64,000 nt of DNA from Lacrimispora amygdalina (lineage in GTDB: Bacteria; Bacillota; Clostridia; Lachnospirales; Lachnospiraceae), in NCBI RefSeq assembly GCF_003432035.1, contig NZ_QOHO01000012.1, forward strand, positions 1 to 64,000, given 5' to 3'. The notes under the pieces were generated by a model. That model saw only the letters and a list, made by a program, of their open reading frames with translations. It was not told the origin of the DNA and made no database searches. The first letter of the stretch is position 1, and each line of letters opens with the position of its first letter. Made by a program: the position numbers and the translations under genes. Below, one piece after another: positions 8,649 to 18,500 of this stretch.

Positions 8649-9581
8649 CTATATTCTCATAATTAATCCGCTGATTGTCATTCCGGCTGCTGTTCCGAAC
8701 AGAAGAATGGTATTTCCTTTTTTGATTCTTTTCTCTTCTAAGGCTAAACATAACATGTAAGGAATAGAAGCGGCAATCATATTTCCATAATCTTCAACAT
8801 GATTCATATATTTCCCTTCCTTAATACCTAACTTTTCCATAATTAAAGGCAACGCACGGCTTGCCTGATGAGGGATGATCAAATCTATATCTCCTAAAGA
8901 CATACCACTTTCTTTTTCCAATTGTTCTACAAACTCCGGGATTTTTTTAGCAACCAGTCTCAATACCTTAGGTCCGTTCATATCAAATAAATATTCATTT
9001 TTATTTTCTTCCGTATAGTGCCTTGGGTGAAGACTGCTGAGTCCTCCCCGTATTTCTGTGTCATGGACACCCTGGGTCCATGTCTTCCAAACACCAAACA
9101 TTACTCCTGATTCAGCGCTTTCGTCTTTTTCAACAATAACTGCAGCCGCCCCATCACTAAATAATTCATAGCTCTCCTTTTGTTCCGGATTAATACCAAG
9201 GGAAGCTGTTTCCGCCGACAGGATCAATACTCTGTTATACCGTCCTTCATGTACCATGTAAGAGATTGTATCAAGCGCTGTAATGAAGCTGGTACAGGTT
9301 GTATTAATGTCCATACAGGGAATTGGCCCTGAAGGTTCGAGTTTATCTAAGATAAGTGCTGCTGAACAGGGAATAGGCTGATAACCGACAGCACTTGCAT
9401 AAACAATTAAATCCATATCATCTATAGCACATTCTGCAGACAGAAGCGCCTTTTCAACAGCATTGACCGACATTGTGTAATGACTTTGTGTGTCATCCAT
9501 TCTATGACGTATATTATTGTCAAATCGTATAATTTTATTTCCTTTGTCTTTTCCATATCCGATAATTCTTAAATTCTTCAT
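8649..9581 (-). CDS. 3-oxoacyl-ACP synthase III-family condensing enzyme (FabH/OleA-like)
   Basis: A 310-residue thiolase-fold enzyme. The catalytic triad of the KAS III class is visible: Cys96 in T-T-C-T-S-F, His238 in I-I-P-H-Q-A-S and Asn267 in E-D-Y-G-N-M. The conserved S-D-G-A-A-A-V-I-V (142-150) and C-terminal G-T-A-A-G-M-T-I-S-G-L are also present. Such enzymes join an acyl thioester with malonyl-ACP or with a second acyl-CoA. It is the last gene of a five-gene minus-strand cluster in which its neighbours are an adenylating enzyme and an OleD-like reductase, so a specialised condensation is more likely than housekeeping fatty acid initiation. Its start overlaps the upstream gene by four bases (ATGA type). 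Confidence 0.87.
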   Translation of the reverse strand: MKNLRIIGYGKDKGNKIIRFDNNIRHRMDDTQSHYTMSVNAVEKALLSAECAIDDMDLIVYASAVGYQPIPCSAALILDKLEPSGPIPCMDINTTCTSFITALDTISYMVHEGRYNRVLILSAETASLGINPEQKESYELFSDGAAAVIVEKDESAESGVMFGVWKTWTQGVHDTEIRGGLSSLHPRHYTEENKNEYLFDMNGPKVLRLVAKKIPEFVEQLEKESGMSLGDIDLIIPHQASRALPLIMEKLGIKEGKYMNHVEDYGNMIAASIPYMLCLALEEKRIKKGNTILLFGTAAGMTISGLIMRI

Positions 9582-10870
9582 AATCTAATAACCCTCTTTA
9601 ACTTTTTATCAGTTGTATGTGTATATCTATCAAATGTCATGTCTATATCCATGCAGCCTAATCGTGATAATGTATTTGAAAACTCTGTCTTAATTTGTTT
9701 TTGTACTGATTGCTGATCGATATTCTTTTCATATTCTAATAAAATCCTTATAGCCTTTTTATTTTCCTGTATTACCTGATATTGCTTTATACCATTGACA
9801 TATAAGATACAACGGCTGATAATATCAGAAAATACTTTCGTATCATTGCCATTCTTATTTTCAAAAATAAATACATCATCTTCACGGCCTTCAATCTTCT
9901 CAAGAGCCATAAAATGACTTCCGCAAGGACACTTTTCTTTTTTATGCAATAAAACATCATTTAAACGGTATCTTACAATCGGCTGGGATCTTCTTGTAAA
10001 ATCAGTAATAACAGGAATAAAACGGTTTTCATCTATTTTTTCTTCTTCTATGAATACAATATCTTCATTAATATGCAACGTACCATATTCACAAGTGAAA
10101 CCCAAAAAGCCTTCGGTGCATTGATATACCTGATGGATGACATTTTGCCCAAATACACTTTTAAAGTATTCCTCATCCGTTTTTTCCAGAACCTCGGCAA
10201 CAGATATGACTTTTTTTAAATTCATATGAAGCTTACCTTCCTGTACAGCTTCAGCTAACAGAATTAGTACCGATGGAGGGGCAATTAGTATACTGGTATT
10301 TGACTGGTTTAGATTATGGATATGTTGTTCCAATGGTTTATAAATATCATAATAGGTAAAGCTAATTTTTCTTGTTTTCACATTTTCGTACAGTGTACTG
10401 TTTGCCCTTAAGAAAAAAGCAATTTCCTGCTTACCTATGGTATAGGGTAAAAATCGGCCTAAAATTGCACCTGTCCATATATCAGCTTCTTTCTGGCTTG
10501 CAATAAAAATCCCCTGATGTCCTGAAGTTCCAGAGGATAACCCTACAGTAAGACCATTTAACTTATTATTAAAGTTTCTGCCCTTTTCAGCAGATACCGC
10601 AAACTTTAAGGCTTCTTCTTTTTTTATATCTACACACACCAGCTCATCAAAATTCTCCATCATGACGGACTTATTTATTATGGGTAAAGAAAACAGATTA
10701 TCATTATCTTTCAGTATAGTTCTGTAATACAGAGAATATTTTTTAATATGCTTTAATAAATTTTTTATCTCCTTTTTTTGATATTTATGAATTGCTTCCC
10801 GGCTTCTGAATTTTTTTGAATTTCTGTATTTTAAGTAACTAAAAATGATCCTAAACTTATTGTGCGTCAT
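9578..10870 (-). CDS. F390-synthetase-related adenylate-forming enzyme
   Basis: A 430-residue member of the phenylacetate-CoA ligase/coenzyme F390 synthetase branch of ANL enzymes (TIGR02304-like). The phosphate-binding loop S-S-G-T-S-G-H-Q-G spans 112-120. The N-terminal F-R-S-R-E-A-I-H-K-Y-Q-K-K-E-I followed by an S-L-Y-Y-R segment is characteristic of the subfamily, as are Q-P-I-V-R-Y-R-L-N-D-V and the C-P-C-G-S-H-F-M-A-L-E-K-I-E-G-R-E-D-D hinge. The start at 10870 follows AGAGG; the six-residue longer ATG has no ribosome site. It should activate a carboxylate as an acyl-adenylate; in this context a beta-hydroxy or long-chain acid is plausible but unproven. It overlaps the MBL gene by 14 bases. 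Confidence 0.8.
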   Translation of the reverse strand: MTHNKFRIIFSYLKYRNSKKFRSREAIHKYQKKEIKNLLKHIKKYSLYYRTILKDNDNLFSLPIINKSVMMENFDELVCVDIKKEEALKFAVSAEKGRNFNNKLNGLTVGLSSGTSGHQGIFIASQKEADIWTGAILGRFLPYTIGKQEIAFFLRANSTLYENVKTRKISFTYYDIYKPLEQHIHNLNQSNTSILIAPPSVLILLAEAVQEGKLHMNLKKVISVAEVLEKTDEEYFKSVFGQNVIHQVYQCTEGFLGFTCEYGTLHINEDIVFIEEEKIDENRFIPVITDFTRRSQPIVRYRLNDVLLHKKEKCPCGSHFMALEKIEGREDDVFIFENKNGNDTKVFSDIISRCILYVNGIKQYQVIQENKKAIRILLEYEKNIDQQSVQKQIKTEFSNTLSRLGCMDIDMTFDRYTHTTDKKLKRVIRL

Positions 10871-11651
10871 TATATACCTCTTCTCCATGGGCGGAAATAA
10901 TTGAAACTCCCTTTAAAGCTGTTAATTTTTTTACCGTCTGTACGTAGGCCATATAATCATTCTGAATAAGTCTTGGTATCATACGCAGTCTGTATTTTAA
11001 AAAATCTGTTCCCCATACAGCATCAGCTACATAAAAAAGCTTTTTTTCCGGAATATATATACCGATCTGTCCATACGCATGGCCTTCTAACTCCATAAGC
11101 CAGACAGAACCATCTCCAAAAAGATCCTTGCCTTTAAAGCCCTTTAAAGGGGATTTATTATTAACACTTACTGACATAATTTGATTTTCCATACATTTTC
11201 CAATTTGATTTGGAAATACCAGTTCTTTGTATCTGGCACCAGTTATTTTTTTTCTGCATTTATCGCTCATGATTATTAAGGTATTTTTTATATCATGAAG
11301 TCCGCCGATATGGTCTGGATGAAGATGTGTTAAAATAATCATGGATAAATCACCTGGTTTAATGCCGTCTTTCCTTAACTGATATAAAATATGGTCTTTT
11401 TTTGTATAATAAGTTGGATTAATCAAATGATATAGCTTGGAAGTAAGTCCATTTTCGTATATTCTATGACTATAACCTGTATCTACAAGAATCTTACCGT
11501 ATGTCTTATGGTCTATTAGCATGACCCTGGCCCGAAAGATCACTTTTTTATGCTTTTTTATCTCTTTATACATCCGCTTTAAATCATTCATACAATATCC
11601 GCAGTTGTAGAACTTAATGCTTGTAATTTTGCTCTCGATACCATTTTGCAT
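10857..11651 (-). CDS. MBL-fold metallo-hydrolase
   Basis: A 264-residue metallo-beta-lactamase-fold protein with the dinuclear metal motif H-L-H-P-D-H at 109-114 and later ligands in G-H-A-Y-G, V-A-D-A-V-W-G and S-A-H-G. The N-terminal F-Y-N-C-G-Y-C (14-20) is shared with MBL proteins found beside F390-synthetase-like genes, which is why the start is set at 11651, before that motif, with AGGAAGG eleven bases upstream. The alternative ATG at 11591 would remove it. L-V-D-T-G-Y-S near 56-61 is the usual first strand of lactonase-like members. It overlaps the end of the upstream reductase gene by 38 bases. A thioesterase or lactonase step is possible; the substrate is not known. Confidence 0.83.
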   Translation of the reverse strand: MQNGIESKITSIKFYNCGYCMNDLKRMYKEIKKHKKVIFRARVMLIDHKTYGKILVDTGYSHRIYENGLTSKLYHLINPTYYTKKDHILYQLRKDGIKPGDLSMIILTHLHPDHIGGLHDIKNTLIIMSDKCRKKITGARYKELVFPNQIGKCMENQIMSVSVNNKSPLKGFKGKDLFGDGSVWLMELEGHAYGQIGIYIPEKKLFYVADAVWGTDFLKYRLRMIPRLIQNDYMAYVQTVKKLTALKGVSIISAHGEEVYNDAQ

Positions 11652-12609
11652 ACTTTTTAATACCTTCCTCAATGGTATAAACCGGTTTATATTCCAGTTC
11701 ATTTTTGGCCTTTTCTATATTTAAGGTCTGGCTAAAACCCAAAGTCATTAATGTATACCTCGTAAAAACCGGTTCTCTTTTTATCTTCATTATTTTGTAG
11801 AACCATTCAATGATCCCTACTATTTTAGACATAGCAGAATAATTTAATTTTAGAAACCTTGGATTTTGTCCAAGTTCTTTTAAAAATATCGATAGAATTT
11901 TTTTGAAAGCCATAGGCTCATCATTGGTTATGTTATAAACGGCACCGTCAATACCGTTTACAGTCATGGCCAGCCAAATACTATGAGCAGCGTTTTCAAC
12001 GTAAGTAATATCTACGAGGTTATCTCCGTTATTAAAGACAGGAATACCTATTACTTTATTTGCACGCATTAATCTGGGAATAATACTTGTATCACCTATA
12101 CCAAACAGTCCCCGTGGGCGGATTATAACTTTTTCAAAGGTACTGGTCTTAAAATCACTGATAGCTCTTTCTGCAAGAATTTTCGTCTGAATATAATAAT
12201 TCAACTCACTATTCCAGGCAACCTGGGTTTCTTTAATAAAATGCTGGTCTTTATTTCTTGTATAAATGCTGGGGGAAGAAATAAAGACTAATCGCTTTAC
12301 TTTATATCTTTCACATGCGTTTAATACATGTTGCGTCCCTTTCACATTTGCATTATAAAAGTCCTTTTCATACCCCCAGGCAGAAGATAAGGCGCCTGCA
12401 TGGACTACATATTCGCAGCCCCTTACCGCAGATAAAACATCACGCAGGCTTTCTAAGTTTCCCTTAATAAATGTTACGTTATCATTTTCAAGTTCGGCTC
12501 CCTTAACTGCATTTCTTCCAAATGCAGTTACTGTATAGCCTTTTTCTGTCAATAATTCCACAACATACTTTCCTAAAAATCCAGTGGCGCCTGTAACGCA
12601 AACTCTCAT
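11614..12609 (-). CDS. NAD(P)-dependent epimerase/reductase, OleD/3-beta-HSD-like
   Basis: A 331-residue extended short-chain dehydrogenase. The dinucleotide motif T-G-A-T-G-F-L-G lies at 7-14 and the catalytic Y-x-x-x-K appears as Y-I-Q-T-K around residue 140, with the preceding Ser in F-I-S-S-P-S. The overall sequence resembles 3-beta-hydroxysteroid dehydrogenase-like reductases such as OleD, which reduce a beta-keto acid to a beta-hydroxy acid, more than sugar-nucleotide epimerases. Its start overlaps the glycosyltransferase stop by four bases. In this cluster it would act on the product of the condensing enzyme; that is inference. Confidence 0.83.
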   Translation of the reverse strand: MRVCVTGATGFLGKYVVELLTEKGYTVTAFGRNAVKGAELENDNVTFIKGNLESLRDVLSAVRGCEYVVHAGALSSAWGYEKDFYNANVKGTQHVLNACERYKVKRLVFISSPSIYTRNKDQHFIKETQVAWNSELNYYIQTKILAERAISDFKTSTFEKVIIRPRGLFGIGDTSIIPRLMRANKVIGIPVFNNGDNLVDITYVENAAHSIWLAMTVNGIDGAVYNITNDEPMAFKKILSIFLKELGQNPRFLKLNYSAMSKIVGIIEWFYKIMKIKREPVFTRYTLMTLGFSQTLNIEKAKNELEYKPVYTIEEGIKKYAKWYREQNYKH

Positions 12610-13769
12610 AATGATGTTCCTCCAACTTTTTCATATCTGACCGAACCATCTTTATTTATCATGACCTTATTGTTTCTCCAAATGACCATTCCAGGCTTAA
12701 TCAGGCTATTTATATAATGGAGGGGCTGTAAATAAGCACTTATTATTTCAAATAGTATTATTTTTAAAGGTTCCTTTATTTTGAAGTATTGGCGCCGCTG
12801 ATAATAATTTAGAAAAGCAATCAGCACCTGAATACCAAAAATAATTGGAAGAATCCTGAAATTCCTGATTATTAATGTATATATGAAAATAAGTAAGGGT
12901 AAAGCAGTTGGTACTACAATTGTTAACAATGTGGATAACTGGAGTTTTTCTGCCATATATACATTGGCAAATACCATCCATCGTCTCATCAGATTCATGT
13001 AATGACTGAAGTTCTCAATAGTGGTTCCAACAGAACAGGGGCATGTGCTCTGAATAATTTGAATATTCTTATTACGCAATATTTTTGCTATTTCATACTC
13101 ATCTGATAGTTTGTCCTCAATTTTTTCAAAAATATTTAAATGAATAAACGTATCTTTTTTAGCCATATAAAACATGCCATTTAAACTGCCTACAGCACCC
13201 AGACCTGCTATTACCAGATACGTTAATAAGGTATTCCCATTAACAAATCCCACAACTAAATTTGTCAAGAAATCATATCCCATACGGTAATACGGCAGTC
13301 CAGTAATCACACAATCCTGCCTGTTAAGCTTATCTTTTAATTTATAAAGCTGGTTAAATGAAAGAATCACATCATCATCTGCTGCAATAAAAAATTCTCT
13401 TGCATAAGAAAGTGCTAACTTTTGTTTAAATACTTTTTCGTTTTTTTCTTTGGGTATATCTTTTGCAGTGATAATTTTTATATCTTTCCCTGTTTCTTCT
13501 TTTATATTTTTAACAATTCTGCCGGCTTCCTGATCGTTTTCATCTACGATCCAGATAAAATTTGCTTTTCCTCCATTTTTAACATTTGTCTTCAGGCAAT
13601 ATTCCAGATTACAATCACCTGATACAATTGGCTGAATTACAGAAAACTCATCCCCGTTCTCTTTTAAGGTTCCTGTTATCTGCTGACTGTAATAGTAGCT
13701 CTTTGCCATCATAAATCGCACGATATATAGCAGCAAATGCAAGCTGATTATAATAATTAATAAATTCAT
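12606..13769 (-). CDS. Membrane glycosyltransferase, family 2, ceramide-glucosyltransferase-like (HpnI-like)
   Basis: A 387-residue membrane-bound GT-A enzyme. Helix one spans roughly 2-20, two or more hydrophobic segments lie at the C-terminus. The donor-site acidic motif A-A-D-D-D-V is at 129-134, and M-R-R-W-M-V-F provides the R/Q-x-x-R-W acceptor-side motif of ceramide glucosyltransferases and HpnI. These proteins transfer a sugar to a lipid at the inner membrane. The ATG at 13769, five bases after AGGTGG, is preferred to a GTG three codons earlier. It is the first gene of the cluster and implies that the end product is a glycosylated lipid. Confidence 0.83.
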   Translation of the reverse strand: MNLLIIIISLHLLLYIVRFMMAKSYYYSQQITGTLKENGDEFSVIQPIVSGDCNLEYCLKTNVKNGGKANFIWIVDENDQEAGRIVKNIKEETGKDIKIITAKDIPKEKNEKVFKQKLALSYAREFFIAADDDVILSFNQLYKLKDKLNRQDCVITGLPYYRMGYDFLTNLVVGFVNGNTLLTYLVIAGLGAVGSLNGMFYMAKKDTFIHLNIFEKIEDKLSDEYEIAKILRNKNIQIIQSTCPCSVGTTIENFSHYMNLMRRWMVFANVYMAEKLQLSTLLTIVVPTALPLLIFIYTLIIRNFRILPIIFGIQVLIAFLNYYQRRQYFKIKEPLKIILFEIISAYLQPLHYINSLIKPGMVIWRNNKVMINKDGSVRYEKVGGTSL

Positions 13770-14163
13770 ACCATCCACCTGTCTCTTTACTTTTTATTAT
13801 CTTATCAGATTGTCTGAGAGAAAGATATAAAAAATATGTAGATTTGGTGATAAAATGATCAAATGTAATTAAGCCATTTAGAAGCCATTAAGATTTTCTG
13901 CTCATAATAAACTTATCAAGTGAAAGAGGAGAGGGATGTCACACAAAAATGGCAGTTAATAAAATAAAATCAATGATGGATAAATTGGAGAGGAAGTGAG
14001 CAGCCACGACAGCAGCTATATGATGAAAATGAAATTCCCGAAAAAATAAGAATAATTGCTTTATCTGATGGTAATATAATACCACAAAAACAACTTTTTT
14101 TCAAGTCTTGTAATTCCCCTGCGACAGGCGTAAACTGTGAATTTATCAGAAAGGAGTACGATT
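13770..14163. other. Intergenic region with a decayed small-peptide reading frame
   Basis: This divergent spacer drives the lipid cluster leftward and the DUF pair rightward. At 13949-13999 a plus-strand frame reads MAVNKIKSMMDKLERK and stops; a frame shifted by one continues from 13998 to about 14087 with L-Y-D-E-N-E-I-P-E-K-I-R in its middle. The join looks like an old frameshift in a roughly 45-residue peptide gene, with some resemblance to AgrD-type autoinducer precursors, but no cysteine is seen. No convincing consensus promoter was found. Confidence 0.35.
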
Positions 14164-14625
14164 ATGGATCATGATAAATGGCTGTTACCGGGAGATGACA
14201 GGGCATCACTGGCAAAATTAAATGCTGCAAATGAATATACCGGACAGTTTGGTCTTAAGCTGTCAGAGGAAGATGCAGCACTGCTTTTAACCGAAAGAAA
14301 AAATATTTTAAAAAAACAGGAGAGGGTGGAATTTGGTGAAGGGATTCTGCCGAAGCTTATCTTTGCCTTCTGTGATTCGCCGTATATTTATCAGGATAAC
14401 TATACGGATACCCTGGGGCGTCTTCAGGAGATATTTTATTTGTATAAAAATGAAACTCTGGACGAAATACCCGACGATGAACTGATTGAATTCATGAAAG
14501 AGCAGTTTGACGGTCCCTGTCAGGGGTCTGTGGATTATCTGGAAGATACCTCTTTGGAGGTATTTGCCCGGAAGTCCAGATTTGGTCTGCATGACAGCAG
14601 GGAAGAAGATGATGATGAGATATAG
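14164..14625 (+). CDS. Protein of unknown function (DUF6323-like)
   Basis: A 153-residue soluble acidic protein; the start is the ATG after AAAGGAGTACGATT, nine codons inside the longest frame. I recognise it as the DUF6323 type found in Lachnospiraceae, with L-S-E-E-D-A-A-L-L-L-T-E-R near residue 30-42, F-C-D-S-P-Y-I-Y and a Glu/Asp-rich C-terminus (E-E-D-D-D-E-I). No enzymatic motif or membrane segment is visible. Its last bases overlap the start of the next gene, which is of equally unknown function, so the two are expressed together. Confidence 0.75.
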   Translation: MDHDKWLLPGDDRASLAKLNAANEYTGQFGLKLSEEDAALLLTERKNILKKQERVEFGEGILPKLIFAFCDSPYIYQDNYTDTLGRLQEIFYLYKNETLDEIPDDELIEFMKEQFDGPCQGSVDYLEDTSLEVFARKSRFGLHDSREEDDDEI

Positions 14626-15472
14626 CAAAGAGGAACTTATGCCTGTTGTGGCAAAGCTGGCAGCACGCTATACAGGGAATGAAAGTACGTCAGTTACTTA
14701 TGAAAAGGCCCGTCAGCTGATGGGAGCCGTAATTTATTGTATTGAAGTATATGAGAAAGCAGGGGCCGGCGATGAGGGACTTGTTGCAGCACATTCTTCC
14801 CTGTCTGCAGATACGGTCTACAGGCAGGGTTATGAAATACTCCTAAATAAGGTTGCTGAAATCAGGCAGAATTATAACCTCATGATGAAGGAGTTTCGGC
14901 ATTATGGTAACCGGTGCTGTTATGATACCTTTCAAAAAGGCTTACCTGGATTTTTCCTGTATTACGATCCGCGTTTTGATCCTGTGAACCATATATTAAC
15001 GCTGGATTATCCGGTGCTGGTTCCGTTAGAATCCCGGTGTGGAGCTGATCTTATGGAAGTTTATGTAAACTGCGCATATATGGAACAGAAGTTTTTGGGA
15101 AAACTGCCTGAAGAGTATATCCGATATGTGCTGAATGCCTATTCCGGTGATTATGAAGAACTGATTATGAATCTGGCATCCATTGTGTTAAGAAATATAA
15201 TAGGCTGCCGGATAGCAGGAAAACCCATTGATTTAATTGGATATTCCCAGGAGGAAATGACACGTCTTGAGAATTTTATCAGTGGAAACACAAGAGAGGA
15301 TTTAGAGGAGCATTTAAAGAGATACGTGGATGAACTGATGGACTTTGCATATGAGGGTAATAAAGAACTGGGAAATTATTTAAAAGAGGATATGAGAAAT
15401 TACAGCTTTGAATTAAAGCACGCACGAAACTATCACTGCCTTCAGACAGTACTGGCAGTGGAACACAGTTAA
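14615..15472 (+). CDS. Protein of unknown function (DUF6179-like)
   Basis: A 285-residue soluble protein paired with the preceding gene. Three in-frame ATG codons lie together at 14609, 14612 and 14615, within the 3' end of the upstream gene; the last gives the best spacing from GGGAAG and the N-terminus M-R-Y-S-K-E-E-L. The sequence has helical character with Y-E-K-A-R-Q-L-M near residue 28 and F-L-Y-Y-D-P-R-F-D in the middle, resembling DUF6179 proteins. I see no catalytic motif. Translational coupling to the DUF6323-like gene suggests the two products act together. A strong bidirectional terminator follows. Confidence 0.75.
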   Translation: MRYSKEELMPVVAKLAARYTGNESTSVTYEKARQLMGAVIYCIEVYEKAGAGDEGLVAAHSSLSADTVYRQGYEILLNKVAEIRQNYNLMMKEFRHYGNRCCYDTFQKGLPGFFLYYDPRFDPVNHILTLDYPVLVPLESRCGADLMEVYVNCAYMEQKFLGKLPEEYIRYVLNAYSGDYEELIMNLASIVLRNIIGCRIAGKPIDLIGYSQEEMTRLENFISGNTREDLEEHLKRYVDELMDFAYEGNKELGNYLKEDMRNYSFELKHARNYHCLQTVLAVEHS

Positions 15473-15517
15473 AAATATACCGGAATGCCCTTTAGGAAGG
15501 CTTCCGGTATATTTTTT
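15471..15517. terminator. Bidirectional terminator
   Basis: A 15-bp perfect inverted repeat (15471-15485 and 15502-15516, with core ATACCGGAA) whose ends are A5 and T5 tracts, placed between the convergent DUF6179-like and activase genes. It can terminate in both directions. Confidence 0.9.
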
Positions 15518-15531
15518 ACATAAACGGAGCA

Positions 15532-18500
15532 TTATTCATGTCCGTGAGCAGAATTCTGTTCTTTTAAAAGATTCTTCTGTGCAGTTGAAAGCATGAGCTT
15601 AATACGGTTTAACTGATTTACCTCACTGGCACCCGGATCATAATCCACAGCAATGATGTTGGAATCAGGATATGCTTTTCTTAACTCCTTGATCACGCCT
15701 TTTCCCACAATATGATTGGGGAGGCAGCCAAAAGGCTGGGTGCACACAATATTATTGGTGCCGGTATGGATCAGTTCCAGCATCTCTCCGGTTAAAAACC
15801 AGCCCTCTCCGGTCTGATTGCCGATGGAGACAAAGCCGTCAGCCATATCAGCAAGGTTTCCGATATGAGCCGGAGCAGTAAAGTTCTTACTCTTTTCCAG
15901 CTCCCGTTTGGCAGTCTTGCGGAAGAATTCCAAAAGGGAAATTCCCATATTAGACAGAAATGCAGTGGATTTTTTCCCTCCCAGAAAATCTGCCTTAAAG
16001 TTTGTGTTATAAAAGCAGTACAGTAAAAAGTCCATTAAATCCGGCATAACGGCCTCTGCACCTTCTGCCTCCAGCAGTTCTACAATCCGGTTATTGGCAA
16101 GAGGAGAAAACTTCACCAGAATCTCACCCACGATACCAACCTTTGGCTTTTTCACGGAGGTTCTTGGCAGATTGTCAAAATCTCTGATGATGCCCTTAAT
16201 GTTACGTGAGAACTCCATCATATCAGCGGACTTCTTTGACAGGGATACAATACAGCGCTCTTTCCATTTTTCATGAAGGGAGTTAGCTGAACCAGGTATT
16301 TTTTCGTATGGCCGTGTGGCATACAGCACTCTCATAAACACATCTCCGTATACCACTGCCTGCATCGCTTTCGTCAGCAGCGGCAGTGAGATGGTAAAGC
16401 CGGGATTGGACTCCATATTGCCCGCATTGACTGAAATTACAGGTACCTGGCTCATGCCTGACTTATCAAGCGCTCTTCGGATAAATCCGATATAGTTGGA
16501 AGCACGGCAGCCGCCTCCGGTCTGGCTCATAAACACGGCAGTCCGGTCTAAATCATATTTGCCGGAAAGAAGTGCTTCCATGATCTGGCCGACTACGATG
16601 AGGGAGGGGTAGCAGGCATCGTTATTTACGTATTTTAAGCCTGTATCAATGGCAGAACGGTTATCATTCTGCAGAACCTCAACGCGGTAGCCGAATGCCC
16701 GGATCGCGGGCTGTAAAAGGTCAAAATGCAGAGGAGACATCTGAGGGCAAAGAATGGTATATTCTTTTTTCATCTCCCTGGTAAACACGACTCTGTTATA
16801 AGCGCTGGAGACCACTTTATGCTCAAAATGCCGCTTGTCACGGACCTTTAGGGCTGCGATAAGTGAACGGACACGGATTCTTGCAGCACCTAAGTTATTT
16901 ACTTCGTCTATTTTTAATACCGTATAAATTTTACCGGAACCGGTCAGGATATCATTAACCTGATCCGTGGTAACGGCATCCAGACCACAGCCAAAGGAAT
17001 TAAGCTGTATTAAGTCTAAGTTGTCTTCTTTTTTCACCAGGCTGGCAGCCCGGTAAAGCCGGGTATGATACATCCACTGGTCCGTTACCACCAGCGGCCG
17101 TTCAATGTCAGCAAGATGAGAGATGGAATCCTCAGTCAGCACTGCAAATCCATAGGAGGTAATCAGTTCCGGAATTCCGTGATTGATTTCCGGGTCAACG
17201 TGATAAGGCCTGCCGGCCAGTACGATGCCGTGCCTGTTATTCTCCTTTAACCACTGTAAGGTTTCCTCCCCTTTTTTCTCCATATCCGTACGGGATGCCA
17301 TGAGTTCCAGCCAGGCCCTATGGGAAGCGTCAGCAACTTCCGATGCAGGGATGCCAAATTCCCTGGTAAAGAATTCCGTTAAGCGTCTGGTTAATACTTC
17401 TTCATTGGTAAAAGCCATAAATGGATTTAAGAAACGGACCGATTCTGTTTTAATTCCTTCTACGTTATTTTTAATGTTTTCCGCGTAGGAGGTGACAATG
17501 GGGCAGTTAAAGTGATTGCCCGCATCCGGACTTTCGTTCCTCTCGTATGGTATGCAGGGATAAAAAATGGTTTTGATTCCCTGCTTAATCAGCCATTCCA
17601 CATGACCATGGGCGATTTTCGCCGGATAACATTCTGATTCACTGGGGATGGACTCAATTCCCAGTTCATAGATCTTTCTGGTGGACTGGGGGGACAGTAT
17701 GGTCCTGAACTTTAACGTATGGAAAAATACTGCCCAGAAGGGGTAATTCTCATACAGGTTTAAAACCCTGGGTATTCCGATAACTCCCCGTGTGGCAAGA
17801 TCCGCACTTAACGGCTCATAATCAAACATACGGTGGTTTTTATAATCGAACAGGTTGGGGATCTCCCTCCTTGTTTTTTCCTTCCCAAGTCCCCGCTCAC
17901 AGCGGTTTCCGGAGATAAACTGGCGTCCACCGTCAAACCGGTTTATGGTAAGGACGCAGTTGTTGGTGCAGCCCCTGCACCGGCTCATTGAAGTTTCGTA
18001 GTGGAGAGCCAGAATCTTGTCAAGATCCAGCATGGAGGTTTTTTCAGTCCCGTCATAACGCTCTCTTGCAATTAAGGCAGCTCCGAATGCTCCCATAATT
18101 CCGGCGATGTCGGGCCTTACAGCCTCACAGCCGGAGATTTTTTCAAAACTGCGGAGTACTGCGTTGTTATAAAATGTACCGCCCTGAACCACCACATGTT
18201 TTCCCAGATCGGAGGCGCTTGTTATTTTAATTACCTTAAATAATGCGTTTTTAATAACCGAATACGCAAGTCCGGCTGAAATATCAGAAACTTCAGCCCC
18301 TTCTTTCTGAGCCTGTTTCACATTGGAATTCATAAAAACAGTACATCTGGTTCCTAAGTCTGTGGGGTTTTTGGCAAACAGTGCCTCGGTTGCAAAATCC
18401 TCCACTTTATAGTTTAAGGAATTGGCAAAAGTTTCAATAAAGGAGCCGCATCCGGAAGAACAGGCCTCATTTAACTGGACGCTGTCTACCGTGTTATTCT

